From contig NZ_JANKBI010000005.1 of assembly GCF_024622195.1 (NCBI RefSeq), forward strand, positions 248,001-312,000: DNA of 64,000 bases. Direction: 5' to 3'. Made by a program: the position numbers and the translations under genes. This document shows, piece by piece, positions 55,283 to 62,810 of the stretch. Position 1 is the first letter of the stretch; the number at the start of each line of letters is the position of its first letter. The notes beneath the pieces were generated by a model that saw only the letters and a list, made by a program, of their open reading frames with translations, had not been told where the DNA came from and searched no databases. This DNA is from Murimonas intestini. GTDB lineage: Bacteria; Bacillota; Clostridia; Lachnospirales; Lachnospiraceae.

Positions 55283-55340
55283 CGTGTGACAGGTAATGTG
55301 ACAAGTTTTCTTTTGTGTATCCTCCCGGAGGTTTTTTGTA

Positions 55341-55364
55341 CTATAGGAAACTTCGTTCCTATAG
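55341..55364. other. Hairpin upstream of the locus promoter
   Basis: Perfect stem CTATAGGAA/TTCCTATAG around a six-base loop, next to the rplA terminator. Function unknown; may be part of a double terminator. Confidence 0.5.
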
Positions 55365-55368
55365 CACA

Positions 55369-55401
55369 AAAAGAGATGCCGTATAAACGGCATCTCTTTT
55401 T
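55369..55401. terminator. Terminator after rplA
   Basis: Stem AAAGAGATGCCGT/ACGGCATCTCTTT with a short loop and A/T runs on both sides, 21 bases after the rplA stop codon. Confidence 0.9.
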
Positions 55402-55421
55402 GTTCATATTTATAACATTTA

Positions 55422-56114
55422 TTATGCAAATTTTACTGGATTCAGCTTAATTCCAGGTCCCATTGTCGGCGCAATAGTTACACTTCTTAAATACTGGCCT
55501 TTTAATGTACTTGGTTTTGCCTTCACGATTGCATCCATAAGCGTCTGGAAGTTGTCCGCTAACTGCTCTTCTGTGAAAGAAGCTTTTCCGATTGGCACGT
55601 GGATAATGTTTGTCTTGTCCAATCTATACTCAATCTTACCAGCTTTGATATCCTGAACTGCTTTTGTTACGTCCATAGTAACTGTTCCGGCTTTCGGGTT
55701 CGGCATCAAGCCTTTTGGCCCGAGTACACGGCCCAGACGGCCTACTACACCCATCATGTCCGGTGTTGCCACTACTACGTCGAAATCTAACCATCCTTCG
55801 TTCTGGATCTTCGGAACTAATTCCTCTGCTCCAACAAATTCTGCTCCTGCTGCAATAGCCTCGTCAGCTTTTGCGTTCTTAGCGAATACAAGGACACGTA
55901 CCTGCTTACCAGTTCCATGAGGCAGTACAACTGCACCACGAATCTGCTGGTCAGCATGACGTCCGTCACAGCCAGTTCTGATATGAGCTTCGATTGTTTC
56001 ATCAAATTTAGCTACAGCTACTTTTTTCACTAATGTGATTGCTTCTGCTGTATCATAAAGGTTTGCGCGGTCAACTGCTTTCGCAGCTTCTACGTATTTC
56101 TTTCCTTTTTTCAT
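55422..56114 (-). CDS. rplA: 50S ribosomal protein L1
   Basis: 230 residues from the ATG (MKKGKKYVEAAKAVDR) after AGGAGG; the longer frame to 56165 runs through the leader hairpin and is not used. The L1 signature and GPKGLMPNPKAGTV segment are intact. L1 binds helix 77 of 23S rRNA at the E-site stalk and in many bacteria represses its own mRNA. It is the last gene of the rpmG-secE-nusG-rplK-rplA cluster. Confidence 0.98.
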   Translation of the reverse strand: MKKGKKYVEAAKAVDRANLYDTAEAITLVKKVAVAKFDETIEAHIRTGCDGRHADQQIRGAVVLPHGTGKQVRVLVFAKNAKADEAIAAGAEFVGAEELVPKIQNEGWLDFDVVVATPDMMGVVGRLGRVLGPKGLMPNPKAGTVTMDVTKAVQDIKAGKIEYRLDKTNIIHVPIGKASFTEEQLADNFQTLMDAIVKAKPSTLKGQYLRSVTIAPTMGPGIKLNPVKFA

Positions 56115-56130
56115 ATTAAATAACCTCCTG

Positions 56131-56158
56131 GTGGTAGTCGCGGGAATTTCCCTCCCAC
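56131..56158 (-). promoter_or_regulatory. L1-binding-like RNA hairpin before rplA
   Basis: Minus strand: outer stem GTGG/CCAC, inner stem GGGA.../TCCC, joined by an asymmetric loop containing GACTA, just ahead of the rplA ribosome binding site. A close copy precedes rplK. The two-stem, asymmetric-loop form is what L1 recognises in rRNA and mRNA. Confidence 0.7.
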
Positions 56159-56176
56159 TTGTCAATATTTTTCAAT

Positions 56177-56602
56177 TTATTCTTCTACAGTGATGCCCAT
56201 GCTTCTTGCAGTACCAGCGATCATGCTCATAGCTGCTTCAATGCTTGCTGCATTTAAATCCGGCATCTTCATTTCAGCGATTTCTCTTACTTTGTCTTTG
56301 CTGATTGTAGCTACTTTAGTTTTGTTAGGAACACCTGAACCAGATTTAATGTTGCAGGCTTTCTTTAATAAAACTGCTGCAGGCGGAGTCTTTGTGATGA
56401 AGCTGAAGCTTCTGTCTGCATAAACAGTGATAACAACAGGAATGATCAGATCTCCCTTGTCAGCTGTTCTTGCGTTGAACTCCTTTGTAAACTGAACGAT
56501 ATTGACACCATGCTGTCCAAGTGCCGGTCCAACTGGTGGAGCCGGTGTAGCCTTTCCAGCAGGAATCTGTAATTTAATATAACCTGTTACTTTTTTTGCC
56601 AT
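56177..56602 (-). CDS. rplK: 50S ribosomal protein L11
   Basis: 141 residues, normal length. The N-terminal proline-rich PAGKATPAPPVGPALGQHG segment (thiopeptide site region) and the C-terminal rRNA-binding domain are present. L11 lies in the GTPase-associated centre. It precedes rplA by 62 bases and follows nusG; an AGGAGGT site leads the ATG. Confidence 0.98.
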   Translation of the reverse strand: MAKKVTGYIKLQIPAGKATPAPPVGPALGQHGVNIVQFTKEFNARTADKGDLIIPVVITVYADRSFSFITKTPPAAVLLKKACNIKSGSGVPNKTKVATISKDKVREIAEMKMPDLNAASIEAAMSMIAGTARSMGITVEE

Positions 56603-56619
56603 TGTTAGGCACCTCCTAT

Positions 56620-56648
56620 GTGGTATTGTCGGGGGATTTCCCTCCCAC
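56620..56648 (-). promoter_or_regulatory. L1-binding-like RNA hairpin before rplK
   Basis: Same design as at 56131-56158: GTGGGAGGGAAAT core, CCC, then GACAATACCAC, placed just before the rplK ribosome binding site. It is the classical position of the L1 repressor site. Confidence 0.7.
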
Positions 56649-56683
56649 TTTCCGCCATCTGACCCGATGCGGATATTTTCCTG

Positions 56684-57199
56684 TTACATTTTCTTGACTT
56701 CTGTGAAACTTATTTCTACCGGTGTCTCACGACCGAACAACTCAACATTGATGGTAACGATTTGCTTGCTGTGGTTCATGGACTGAATCACGCCGACTGT
56801 ATCCTTCCAGACACCGCCGGTAACAGTAACAGTATCGCCCTCCTGGTAATCTACTTCGATCTCGTTCTTTTCGATTCCAAGATTATCCATTTCTGCTTCC
56901 GTAAGTGGCACTGGTTTTGATCCAGGACCAACAAATCCGGTAACCCCTCTGGTATTTCTCACGACATACCAGGTGTCATCATTCATAACCATATTGAGAA
57001 GTACATAGCCCGGAAACATTTTCTTCTGAACCTGCTTCTGCACGCCATTTTTTACTTCCACGACATTCTGCAGAGGGACGCGGACCTCTAAGATCTCATC
57101 CTCCAGATGTCTGTTTTCAATTGTTTTTTCAATGTTGGCCTTAACCTTGTTCTCATACCCTGAATAAGTATGAACTACATACCAGCTTGCTTCTGCCAT
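56684..57199 (-). CDS. nusG: Transcription termination/antitermination factor NusG
   Basis: 171 residues. The N-terminal NGN domain (about 5-110: WYVVHTYSGYENKVK, FPGYVLLNM) and the C-terminal KOW domain (about 120-171: GDTVTVTGGVWKDTVG) are clear. NusG binds RNA polymerase beta' and modulates pausing and Rho or ribosome coupling. It lies between secE and rplK, 16 bases after secE. Confidence 0.98.
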   Translation of the reverse strand: MAEASWYVVHTYSGYENKVKANIEKTIENRHLEDEILEVRVPLQNVVEVKNGVQKQVQKKMFPGYVLLNMVMNDDTWYVVRNTRGVTGFVGPGSKPVPLTEAEMDNLGIEKNEIEVDYQEGDTVTVTGGVWKDTVGVIQSMNHSKQIVTINVELFGRETPVEISFTEVKKM

Positions 57200-57215
57200 A
57201 AAATCACCCTTGTCC

Positions 57216-57422
57216 TTACCTTACTAAGAAATCAATACCATACTGCACAATTATATCAATGACTGTAATGATTAAACCAAGTACGACTGAAGCGGCAACC
57301 ACTGCGGCAGTCTGTTTGCCCAGTGTGACTTTATCAGGCCAGATGATTTTGTTAAACTCTGATTTAAGACCATCAAACCAGCTTTTCTTTATAGACTTTT
57401 CTGATTTTGCAGTATCTCCCAT
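57216..57422 (-). CDS. secE: Preprotein translocase subunit SecE
   Basis: 68 residues with one C-terminal membrane helix (about 38-60) preceded by the conserved amphipathic segment with WPDKVTLGKQT. SecE stabilises SecY in the Sec translocon. It is located between rpmG and nusG, the conserved order. Confidence 0.96.
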   Translation of the reverse strand: MGDTAKSEKSIKKSWFDGLKSEFNKIIWPDKVTLGKQTAAVVAASVVLGLIITVIDIIVQYGIDFLVR

Positions 57423-57452
57423 CTCGTCACTTCCTTTGCGCTATTCCATCGA

Positions 57453-57602
57453 TTATTTGGTTTCCTTGTGTAATGTGTGAGTTTTGCAGAACTTACAGTA
57501 TTTTTTTGTTTCCATTCTGTCCGGATGAGTTTTCTTATCCTTCGTAGTGTTATAATTACGCTGTTTACATTCCGTACATGCCAATGTGATTCTTGTGCGC
57601 AC
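57453..57602 (-). CDS. rpmG: 50S ribosomal protein L33
   Basis: 49 residues with a GTG start following GAGGTGG: MRTRITLACTECKQRNYNTT and onwards, ending HTLHKETK. Two CxxC pairs (TECK preceded by C, and CKFC) mark the zinc-binding C+ form of L33. Its place directly before secE is the usual one. It is too short to be caught by a long-ORF filter. Confidence 0.95.
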   Translation of the reverse strand: MRTRITLACTECKQRNYNTTKDKKTHPDRMETKKYCKFCKTHTLHKETK

Positions 57603-57697
57603 AACTTCCACCTCGCTCTCTTCTCATTTTGCTGACAGCCTTGTGCGGGCTGCCGATTTTAGGCATAAAAAAAAGACCTACTTCCATTCGCCCGTTT

Positions 57698-57727
57698 ATC
57701 TTAGCACAGATCTGTAATAGAAGTCAA
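57698..57727 (-). promoter_or_regulatory. Promoter of rpmG-secE-nusG
   Basis: TTGACT (57727-57722), 18-base spacer, TAAGAT (57703-57698) with extended TG. It lies about 96 bases before rpmG and directly after the stop of the radical SAM gene. Confidence 0.75.
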
Positions 57728-57746
57728 GCCTTTTTTAGACATAATA

Positions 57747-58436
57747 TCAGTCTCCAACCCCAAAATCCGTTTTTTCATAGAGTACTTCTACCGACGGGTC
57801 ACTCAGCAGGTCTGCATATTTATTCATAAACCATTCCACCAGCTCTTCATCCCGCTTCACATCGGTTGTATTATTTGTAAAGACGTTTACCGTCCCCAGG
57901 CTGAAATGCTCTTTCAGCATTTTTATATCGTAATCGATCATCTCTCTTGTCTGACCTTTAATTCCCACCATCAGACACGGAGAATCGAAGTATTCACTAA
58001 CCTCTTTGGCAGACTCAAAGGCAGCGTGCTTATTCAGATAATTTTCCCTGAATTCCCTGTCAAAGGTTTCCACACCTATTTTAAATATGATAGGAACGCC
58101 CATGTATTCCCTCATCTTTTGCAGCTTTTCCCTGTACATCCAATGGGCTTCAAAGAAGAGTCTGCTGATCTTTTTTTCCCGGACAATATTCCGTATAAGC
58201 TCCAGAGTCTCCCTGGGCAGCTCGAAGCAGCTTCCGGAATTGATCACTTCCAAAACTCCAAACTCACCTGTCACCCTTGAAAGGACTTCTTCATTTAGCC
58301 TTGCCATCTCTTCCCTGTCTCTTGAATTGTCCTCTATATAATCGCAGAAACGGCATTTGCCCCAGGCACAGGGAAACGCCTTTAAAAGCACGATCTCCCT
58401 CTTATTTTTCTCCGTGATCTTATTGTAGCGCTCCAT
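57747..58436 (-). CDS. queL: Radical SAM enzyme, probable queuine lyase QueL
   Basis: 229 residues, small for a radical SAM protein. The cluster-binding cysteines are C23, C28 and C31 (C-x4-C-x2-C; the commonest form is C-x3-C-x2-C). The rest of the TIM-barrel-like region has VINSGSCFELP (about 64-74), where radical SAM proteins often have the GGE-type strand, and IIFKIGVETFD (about 115-125). It overlaps the ECF S-component gene by 17 bases, and the operon starts with a nucleoside hydrolase behind a preQ1 riboswitch. This set matches the queuine salvage pathway known from Clostridioides difficile, in which QueK frees queuine from queuosine and QueL converts queuine to preQ1. Assigned by motif plus context, not by alignment. 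Confidence 0.78.
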   Translation of the reverse strand: MERYNKITEKNKREIVLLKAFPCAWGKCRFCDYIEDNSRDREEMARLNEEVLSRVTGEFGVLEVINSGSCFELPRETLELIRNIVREKKISRLFFEAHWMYREKLQKMREYMGVPIIFKIGVETFDREFRENYLNKHAAFESAKEVSEYFDSPCLMVGIKGQTREMIDYDIKMLKEHFSLGTVNVFTNNTTDVKRDEELVEWFMNKYADLLSDPSVEVLYEKTDFGVGD

Positions 58437-59001
58437 GTCCAGTATTTCCTTTCCGTATCATAAATTTCATGGATGACGGCAGCGCCGCCAGGATCATTAT
58501 AACAAGCAGCAGCACAATTGCCCTGTCGGCATAGTCAGTCAGGGCCTGTACCGCGCAGACGCTGGCCGTCATGTTCAGTCCCGCGCCGTGCAGCAGCTGT
58601 ACCAGCACTGTAGAGCCTGATGATGTGATCCCGCCGAAAACTGCAGCAGTAATAGCTGCGCTCACAACTGTTCCCGGCAGTGAGATACATGCCGCAGCCG
58701 GAATGATGCGGAATCCCTTCATATCAAACTTCTTAAACAGCAGTCCTGCCATTGCTCCTGTGATCAGCTGGACAGGTATATAATACAGCGCGTATATATC
58801 ACTTGTAAAGCCGCTGACAAGTCCGCTTATAAGCCCGGGCACCATGCCGTATACAGGACCCAGCAGGGCTGCCGCCATCATTGTGCCCACTGTGTCCAGA
58901 TAGACAGGAAGCCGGAAAAACAAAGCAATGCTTCCTCCTATCACATTTACTGCAGCGGCAAAAGCCAGAATACTTAAGGAGGATACATTTATCTTTCTCA
59001 T
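58420..59001 (-). CDS. qrtT: ECF transporter S-component, probable queuine/queuosine uptake
   Basis: 193 residues with about six hydrophobic helices, a size and helix count typical of energy-coupling-factor S-components. The N-terminal part includes 'FRLPVYLDTVGTMMAAALLGP' type sequence (core LDTVGT) and 'YGMVPGLISGLVSG', often seen in such proteins. S-components bind one substrate and share a common ECF ATPase module coded elsewhere. The gene overlaps the nucleoside hydrolase gene by 4 bases (ATGA) and the radical SAM gene by 17, so all three are translationally coupled. Given the preQ1 riboswitch, the substrate is probably queuosine or queuine rather than another nucleoside. Confidence 0.75.
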   Translation of the reverse strand: MRKINVSSLSILAFAAAVNVIGGSIALFFRLPVYLDTVGTMMAAALLGPVYGMVPGLISGLVSGFTSDIYALYYIPVQLITGAMAGLLFKKFDMKGFRIIPAAACISLPGTVVSAAITAAVFGGITSSGSTVLVQLLHGAGLNMTASVCAVQALTDYADRAIVLLLVIMILAALPSSMKFMIRKGNTGHGALQ

Positions 59002-60011
59002 ACGTTTCCCTCCTGAGGCACCATGATCTGCCTGAGCACTTTATCAGCCTCAGACTCATCTGCATTTGCCACTCTATGCAAAAAGAACTTCATGAAACCT
59101 AATGCGTCTGTCCCGGTCAGGACATGGCTGTTCGGGTCTTTCTTCCAGAAGCCATATGCATCTGATATGCTCTGGCCCATGCTGATCCCCTCTGTCTCTA
59201 CCGCCGTATAGCAGTCAAATCCGCTGCACAGGCTGCGCTCTATAAAATATGCCACTGCCAGAGGATCGTTAATGACACAGCCTATAACACTCTCCTGCTT
59301 CCAGTGAAAATCAAAATAAAATCTTGTTATTTTCTCAATGCGTTCCCCCATATTCCTGTCTATGCACTTGATATATTCCAGGATATTTGGTGTCAGCACG
59401 ATCTTCCTGGTCACATCAAGGCCTATCATATGGATCTTTTTTCCCTTCAGCCATGGCAGAGCATGAAATGCCTCGTACACCTCCCCTGCGGCATGAGGAT
59501 CACACCAGTAGTTATATTCAGCTACAGGTGAACAGTTTCCGTTGCTCTTATAGCTGCCACCCATGGATACGAATTCATCCAGGCCTGCCATGCATTCTGG
59601 CGCATCCTGAATAACCCTGGCAATATTTGTCAGGGGGCCCAAGGCTATGACTGATACTTTTTCATTTTTTCTGAGGGTTTCTGTGAGGAAGGATACCGCT
59701 CCCCTGCGTGGCTTAATACCTTCAGCCTCCGGATAGCCTGACTCTCCCAGTCCATCCTCCCCGTGCGTATCACGGGCGTCCACATACACGCGGACAAGGG
59801 GTTTCTCCTCACCAAGATAAACAGGAATATCTGGCCGGCCCATCCACTCCAGGACCTTCAGGGCGTTCTTCGCCCCTGTCTCTGCCGGTACATTCCCACA
59901 GACAACTGTAATCCCCAGAATCTCCAGTTCCGGCGAAGCTATGGCCAGCATCAGGGCCAGGGCGTCATCGATCCCGGGATCACAGTCAATGATCACTTTT
60001 CTTGCATTCAT
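58998..60011 (-). CDS. queK: Nucleoside hydrolase, probable queuosine hydrolase QueK
   Basis: 337 residues of the IunH family. The calcium-binding ribose motif DCDPGIDD is at 9-16, and the conserved ALGPLTNIA segment (about 125-133) and NDPLAVAYF segment near 245-255 are present. IunH enzymes split the N-glycosidic bond of nucleosides. Being first in an operon under a preQ1-I riboswitch and followed by an S-component and a radical SAM gene, it most likely hydrolyses queuosine to queuine. RBS AAGGAG lies 9 bases ahead. Alternative: a general purine or pyrimidine nucleoside hydrolase. Confidence 0.82.
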   Translation of the reverse strand: MNARKVIIDCDPGIDDALALMLAIASPELEILGITVVCGNVPAETGAKNALKVLEWMGRPDIPVYLGEEKPLVRVYVDARDTHGEDGLGESGYPEAEGIKPRRGAVSFLTETLRKNEKVSVIALGPLTNIARVIQDAPECMAGLDEFVSMGGSYKSNGNCSPVAEYNYWCDPHAAGEVYEAFHALPWLKGKKIHMIGLDVTRKIVLTPNILEYIKCIDRNMGERIEKITRFYFDFHWKQESVIGCVINDPLAVAYFIERSLCSGFDCYTAVETEGISMGQSISDAYGFWKKDPNSHVLTGTDALGFMKFFLHRVANADESEADKVLRQIMVPQEGNV

Positions 60012-60047
60012 TCTCCAATCTCCTTTACTTTTTCCACTTTCGAGATA

Positions 60048-60081
60048 CTTGGTTTTTTATACTGGGAAGTTTTCGAACCAG
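60048..60081 (-). ncRNA. PreQ1-I riboswitch
   Basis: The minus strand reads CTGGTTCGAAAACTT, CCCAG, TATAAAAAACCAAG: a CTGG/CCAG P1 stem, a short loop, and the A-rich tail ending in CCAAG that folds back to form the P2 pseudoknot. This is the compact preQ1-I class layout. It lies 36 bases before the nucleoside hydrolase start; tail and AAGGAG site are close enough for translational control, or control could be by termination. Confidence 0.85.
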
Positions 60082-60138
60082 TCCAGGCTATTGCCGGCGT
60101 CTGACGGCTTTGCCTGATTGCATAAATGCCCGGAAACG

Positions 60139-60167
60139 AGTATAGCATAAAAAACAAAAGATGTACA
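60139..60167 (-). promoter_or_regulatory. Promoter of the queuine salvage operon
   Basis: -35 TGTACA (60167-60162), 17-base spacer, -10 TATACT (60144-60139) with extended TG. The transcript would start about 50 bases before the riboswitch core. Confidence 0.65.
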
Positions 60168-60187
60168 GAATGAACGCGAAAATTATG

Positions 60188-60697
60188 TTACTGCTCTCTT
60201 CGGCCAGTAATGCGCGGAGACGGTCCGTTTCCACGTATTTCAGTCTCGTTCCATACCTCGGCGTCCTGCTTCCAGCCGTATACTTTGGCAGGTATAGAAT
60301 AGCTGACACCGATCCCCAGTGCTATGGCTACTGCCAGCTTAAATGTCTCGATCCCCTTCATCATCGCCTCCTGCTCAGCCCCTGTGAAAAGGTAATAGGC
60401 AGTATAATATATCCCTGCGCCAGGCACCAGGGTAAAGATGCCGCAGAGCAGAAAAACGATTGTGGGAGCCTTATATTTCACTGAAAGGAAACGGGCCATG
60501 GCTGAGAGGACCATACTGGCAGCAAATGTAGCCACTATAGGCGTATGGAACACCCTGCTGATCATCAGATAGACCGCCCATCCAACACTCCCTGTCAGCC
60601 CGCAGGAGAGGTAATGCCTTTTAGGCACGCTGAACAGCACGGAAAATGCCACTGTCCCTGTAAATGCCATAATAATCTGCAGCACTATATCCATCAT
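60188..60697 (-). CDS. Threonine/serine exporter subunit, ThrE_2 (DUF3815) type
   Basis: 169 residues from the ATG at 60697, where its start overlaps the upstream gene's stop as ATGA; a longer frame to 60724 is unlikely. Four to five hydrophobic helices; the segment TLVPGAGIYYTAYYLFTG (about 85-105) is typical of the C-terminal half of ThrE. In many Firmicutes ThrE is split into two genes, with this as the smaller partner. The pair may export small amino acids, though the substrate here is not shown. Confidence 0.85.
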   Translation of the reverse strand: MMDIVLQIIMAFTGTVAFSVLFSVPKRHYLSCGLTGSVGWAVYLMISRVFHTPIVATFAASMVLSAMARFLSVKYKAPTIVFLLCGIFTLVPGAGIYYTAYYLFTGAEQEAMMKGIETFKLAVAIALGIGVSYSIPAKVYGWKQDAEVWNETEIRGNGPSPRITGRREQ

Positions 60698-61476
60698 ATC
60701 CCGCCTCCTGCCACTATACTCCATATATTCATAGCCACCCCCACGCCCACGGCTATGCAGCCCGCTGTGAGCAGTGCATCCACCAGCCTGATGATCCCCG
60801 ACAGATAGTCATTCTCAAGAAAATTTCTAACGGAATTTGTCAGAGGTATCCCGGGCACAAGAGGGAAAATAGCGCCGATAACCATTCTGTCCAGATTATT
60901 ACCCAGGCCCGCTTTAAAAAGTATGCAGCATACCAGAGAGACTATGAGGCTGGCTGTAATATTCATCATTATCTTAGGCAGCTTTACTTTAGGCGCTCCA
61001 TAGATCAGGAAGATGTAGAGCAGCACGCCAGCTGCAAAGGCCGCCGCAGAATCCCATGCACTTCCCCCGAACAGGTAGCAGAAACTTGCGCTGCCCACGC
61101 CCGATGCCAGAATCTGTATCAAATTTCCCGACACCTTCATCTTGTCTATCCGGTCCAGTTCTTCCTTCATTTCCTGTGGCGTACACTCACCGGCGCTTAT
61201 CTGCCTGGAGAGATTATTAAGGGCCTCCACCCTGCACAGCATGATAGGCGCCAGAGGTACAGAGTGGATCTGGCTGGAATAAAACTGCCCCTCCGCCGAA
61301 ATAGACGTAAAAATGCCATTTGCAATGACATATGCATTGAATTCTTTAAGCCCCAGAGCTTTCGCCGCATAGCGCATTGCCTCATCCGCCCTGAATATCT
61401 CCCCTCCGTTTGAAAGTATGGCTTCCCCCATGCGGTTTACAAGATCAAAAACTTCCATTGCTTCTATTTTCTCCAT
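60694..61476 (-). CDS. Threonine/serine exporter subunit, ThrE_1 (DUF1212) type
   Basis: 260 residues. An N-terminal soluble part (about 1-115), with AGEAILSNGGEIFRAD-like opening (here 'MGEAILSNGGEIFRADE') and a proposed hydrolase-like region, is followed by about five membrane helices (115-260) with PLVPGIPLTNSVRNFL near 205-220. This matches the N-terminal half of ThrE. It overlaps the ThrE_2-type gene by 4 bases and follows a MalY-like gene by 24 bases, so aminotransferase and exporter may form one operon. Confidence 0.87.
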   Translation of the reverse strand: MEKIEAMEVFDLVNRMGEAILSNGGEIFRADEAMRYAAKALGLKEFNAYVIANGIFTSISAEGQFYSSQIHSVPLAPIMLCRVEALNNLSRQISAGECTPQEMKEELDRIDKMKVSGNLIQILASGVGSASFCYLFGGSAWDSAAAFAAGVLLYIFLIYGAPKVKLPKIMMNITASLIVSLVCCILFKAGLGNNLDRMVIGAIFPLVPGIPLTNSVRNFLENDYLSGIIRLVDALLTAGCIAVGVGVAMNIWSIVAGGGI

Positions 61477-61500
61477 GCCTGACCACCTGCCCTGCCGGTT

Positions 61501-62694
61501 TTAGAACACATATTCTTTCAGCCGTTCCATGGCTTCTATTACGAGAGAATGAGGAACCGCCAGATTCATACGTATTGTATTTGGTTTGTTGAAAGGGCGT
61601 CCATCCTGCCATATAACACCTCTTTCGATCCCGCTGCGTATCAGCTCATCCAGAGATTTACCCTTTGCCTCACACCATTTACTGCAGTCCAGATAAAGCA
61701 TATATGTCCCTTCAGGCTTTGAGAGCTCCACCCCGTCAAAATTCTCTGTTATGTAATCATAAGCATAGTTGACATTTGCGGCAAGGACTTCCCGCAGTTC
61801 ATCCACCCACTCTGCCCCTTCCGGCTCATATGCCCCTATCAGCGCATGCATGGACAGCACATTCATTGAATTATAGTGTGAAAGCTCTGCCTGCCTGCAC
61901 ATCCTGTCCCGCAGGTACTTATTATATATAATGTGATACGATCCAATAAGCCCGGCCAGATTAAATGTCTTAGACGGGGCATACAGGGCTATTACTCTCT
62001 GCCTGGCATCCTCAGATATGGTCTGTGTAGGGATATGCTTATGCCCGTTCAGTGTCAGATCAGACCAGATCTCATCAGAAACAACCACACAGCTATTTGC
62101 CTTATAGATCTCCATTGCCTTTTCAATCTCTTCTCTTGTCCAGACCCTGCCGCATGGATTGTGCGGAGAACAGAAAACAGCAAAGTGGATCTTATATTCC
62201 TTCAGTTTCCTGTCCATATCCTCATAATCCATCCTCCAGACGCCTTCATCATCCTGCTTCAGATCACTTAAAATAATCTTTCTCCCGTTGTCCTCTAAAG
62301 TATGGGTAAATCCAACATATGTGGGAGCATGGAGCAAAACAGCCTCCCCCGGCGCCGTAAATGCCTGTACTGCTGCTGCCACTGCGCCAAGCACACCGTT
62401 CTCATAACCAATATGTTCAGGCTCTATGCCCTCAACGCCGTTGCGTTCCCTCTGCCATCTGATGATGCTGGCATAATATTCTTCCGATGGATTGAAATAT
62501 CCGAAGGCCGGATGCTCCAGCCGTTTAGCCACAGCTTTCACAACTGACGGCGCGGCAGCATAATTCATATCCGCCACCCACATGGGGATTTTTGAAAACC
62601 CTTCCTTTACCTCTGCGCCCTGAAATGGTATCACGTCCACGGCAACAGAATCTTTTCCTGCTCTGTCCATAATTGTAGTAAAATCGTACTTCAT
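61501..62694 (-). CDS. MalY/PatB-family PLP C-S lyase/aminotransferase
   Basis: 397 residues, fold type I. The PLP lysine lies in the YAPSKTFNLAGL segment (about 233-244), preceded by VVSDEIWSDL (about 203-212) and SPHNPCGRVW (about 175-184). The N-terminal 'PMWVADMNYAAAPSV' is typical of MalY/PatB enzymes, which cleave cystathionine or cysteine and release a thiol or sulfide. RBS GGAG precedes the ATG. It is followed by the split ThrE-type exporter genes, which could remove an amino acid made or left by this reaction. The exact substrate is uncertain. Confidence 0.9.
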   Translation of the reverse strand: MKYDFTTIMDRAGKDSVAVDVIPFQGAEVKEGFSKIPMWVADMNYAAAPSVVKAVAKRLEHPAFGYFNPSEEYYASIIRWQRERNGVEGIEPEHIGYENGVLGAVAAAVQAFTAPGEAVLLHAPTYVGFTHTLEDNGRKIILSDLKQDDEGVWRMDYEDMDRKLKEYKIHFAVFCSPHNPCGRVWTREEIEKAMEIYKANSCVVVSDEIWSDLTLNGHKHIPTQTISEDARQRVIALYAPSKTFNLAGLIGSYHIIYNKYLRDRMCRQAELSHYNSMNVLSMHALIGAYEPEGAEWVDELREVLAANVNYAYDYITENFDGVELSKPEGTYMLYLDCSKWCEAKGKSLDELIRSGIERGVIWQDGRPFNKPNTIRMNLAVPHSLVIEAMERLKEYVF

Positions 62695-62737
62695 GTCACT
62701 TCTCCTTTAGTCCTGTCATTATATAGTAAAACACTGC

Positions 62738-62810
62738 GTAACTGTTCAGTACCTTCACAGTTACATGCAAAAATCCATTTAAAATCGCCTCCGGCGATGG
62801 GATTTTTGCA
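62738..62810. repeat. Composite double-hairpin element
   Basis: Hairpin 1 pairs GTAACTG (62738-62744) with CAGTTAC (62758-62764). Hairpin 2 pairs TGCAAAAATCC (62766-62776) with GGATTTTTGCA (62800-62810) and has an inner stem ATCGCC/GGCGAT (62784-62789 and 62793-62798). It lies in the MalY gene's upstream region and looks like a REP- or MITE-type intergenic element. Confidence 0.6.

Noticed and set aside
57389..57604. 71-codon frame over rpmG
   Set aside because: Out of frame with L33, which is unmistakable at 57453-57602.
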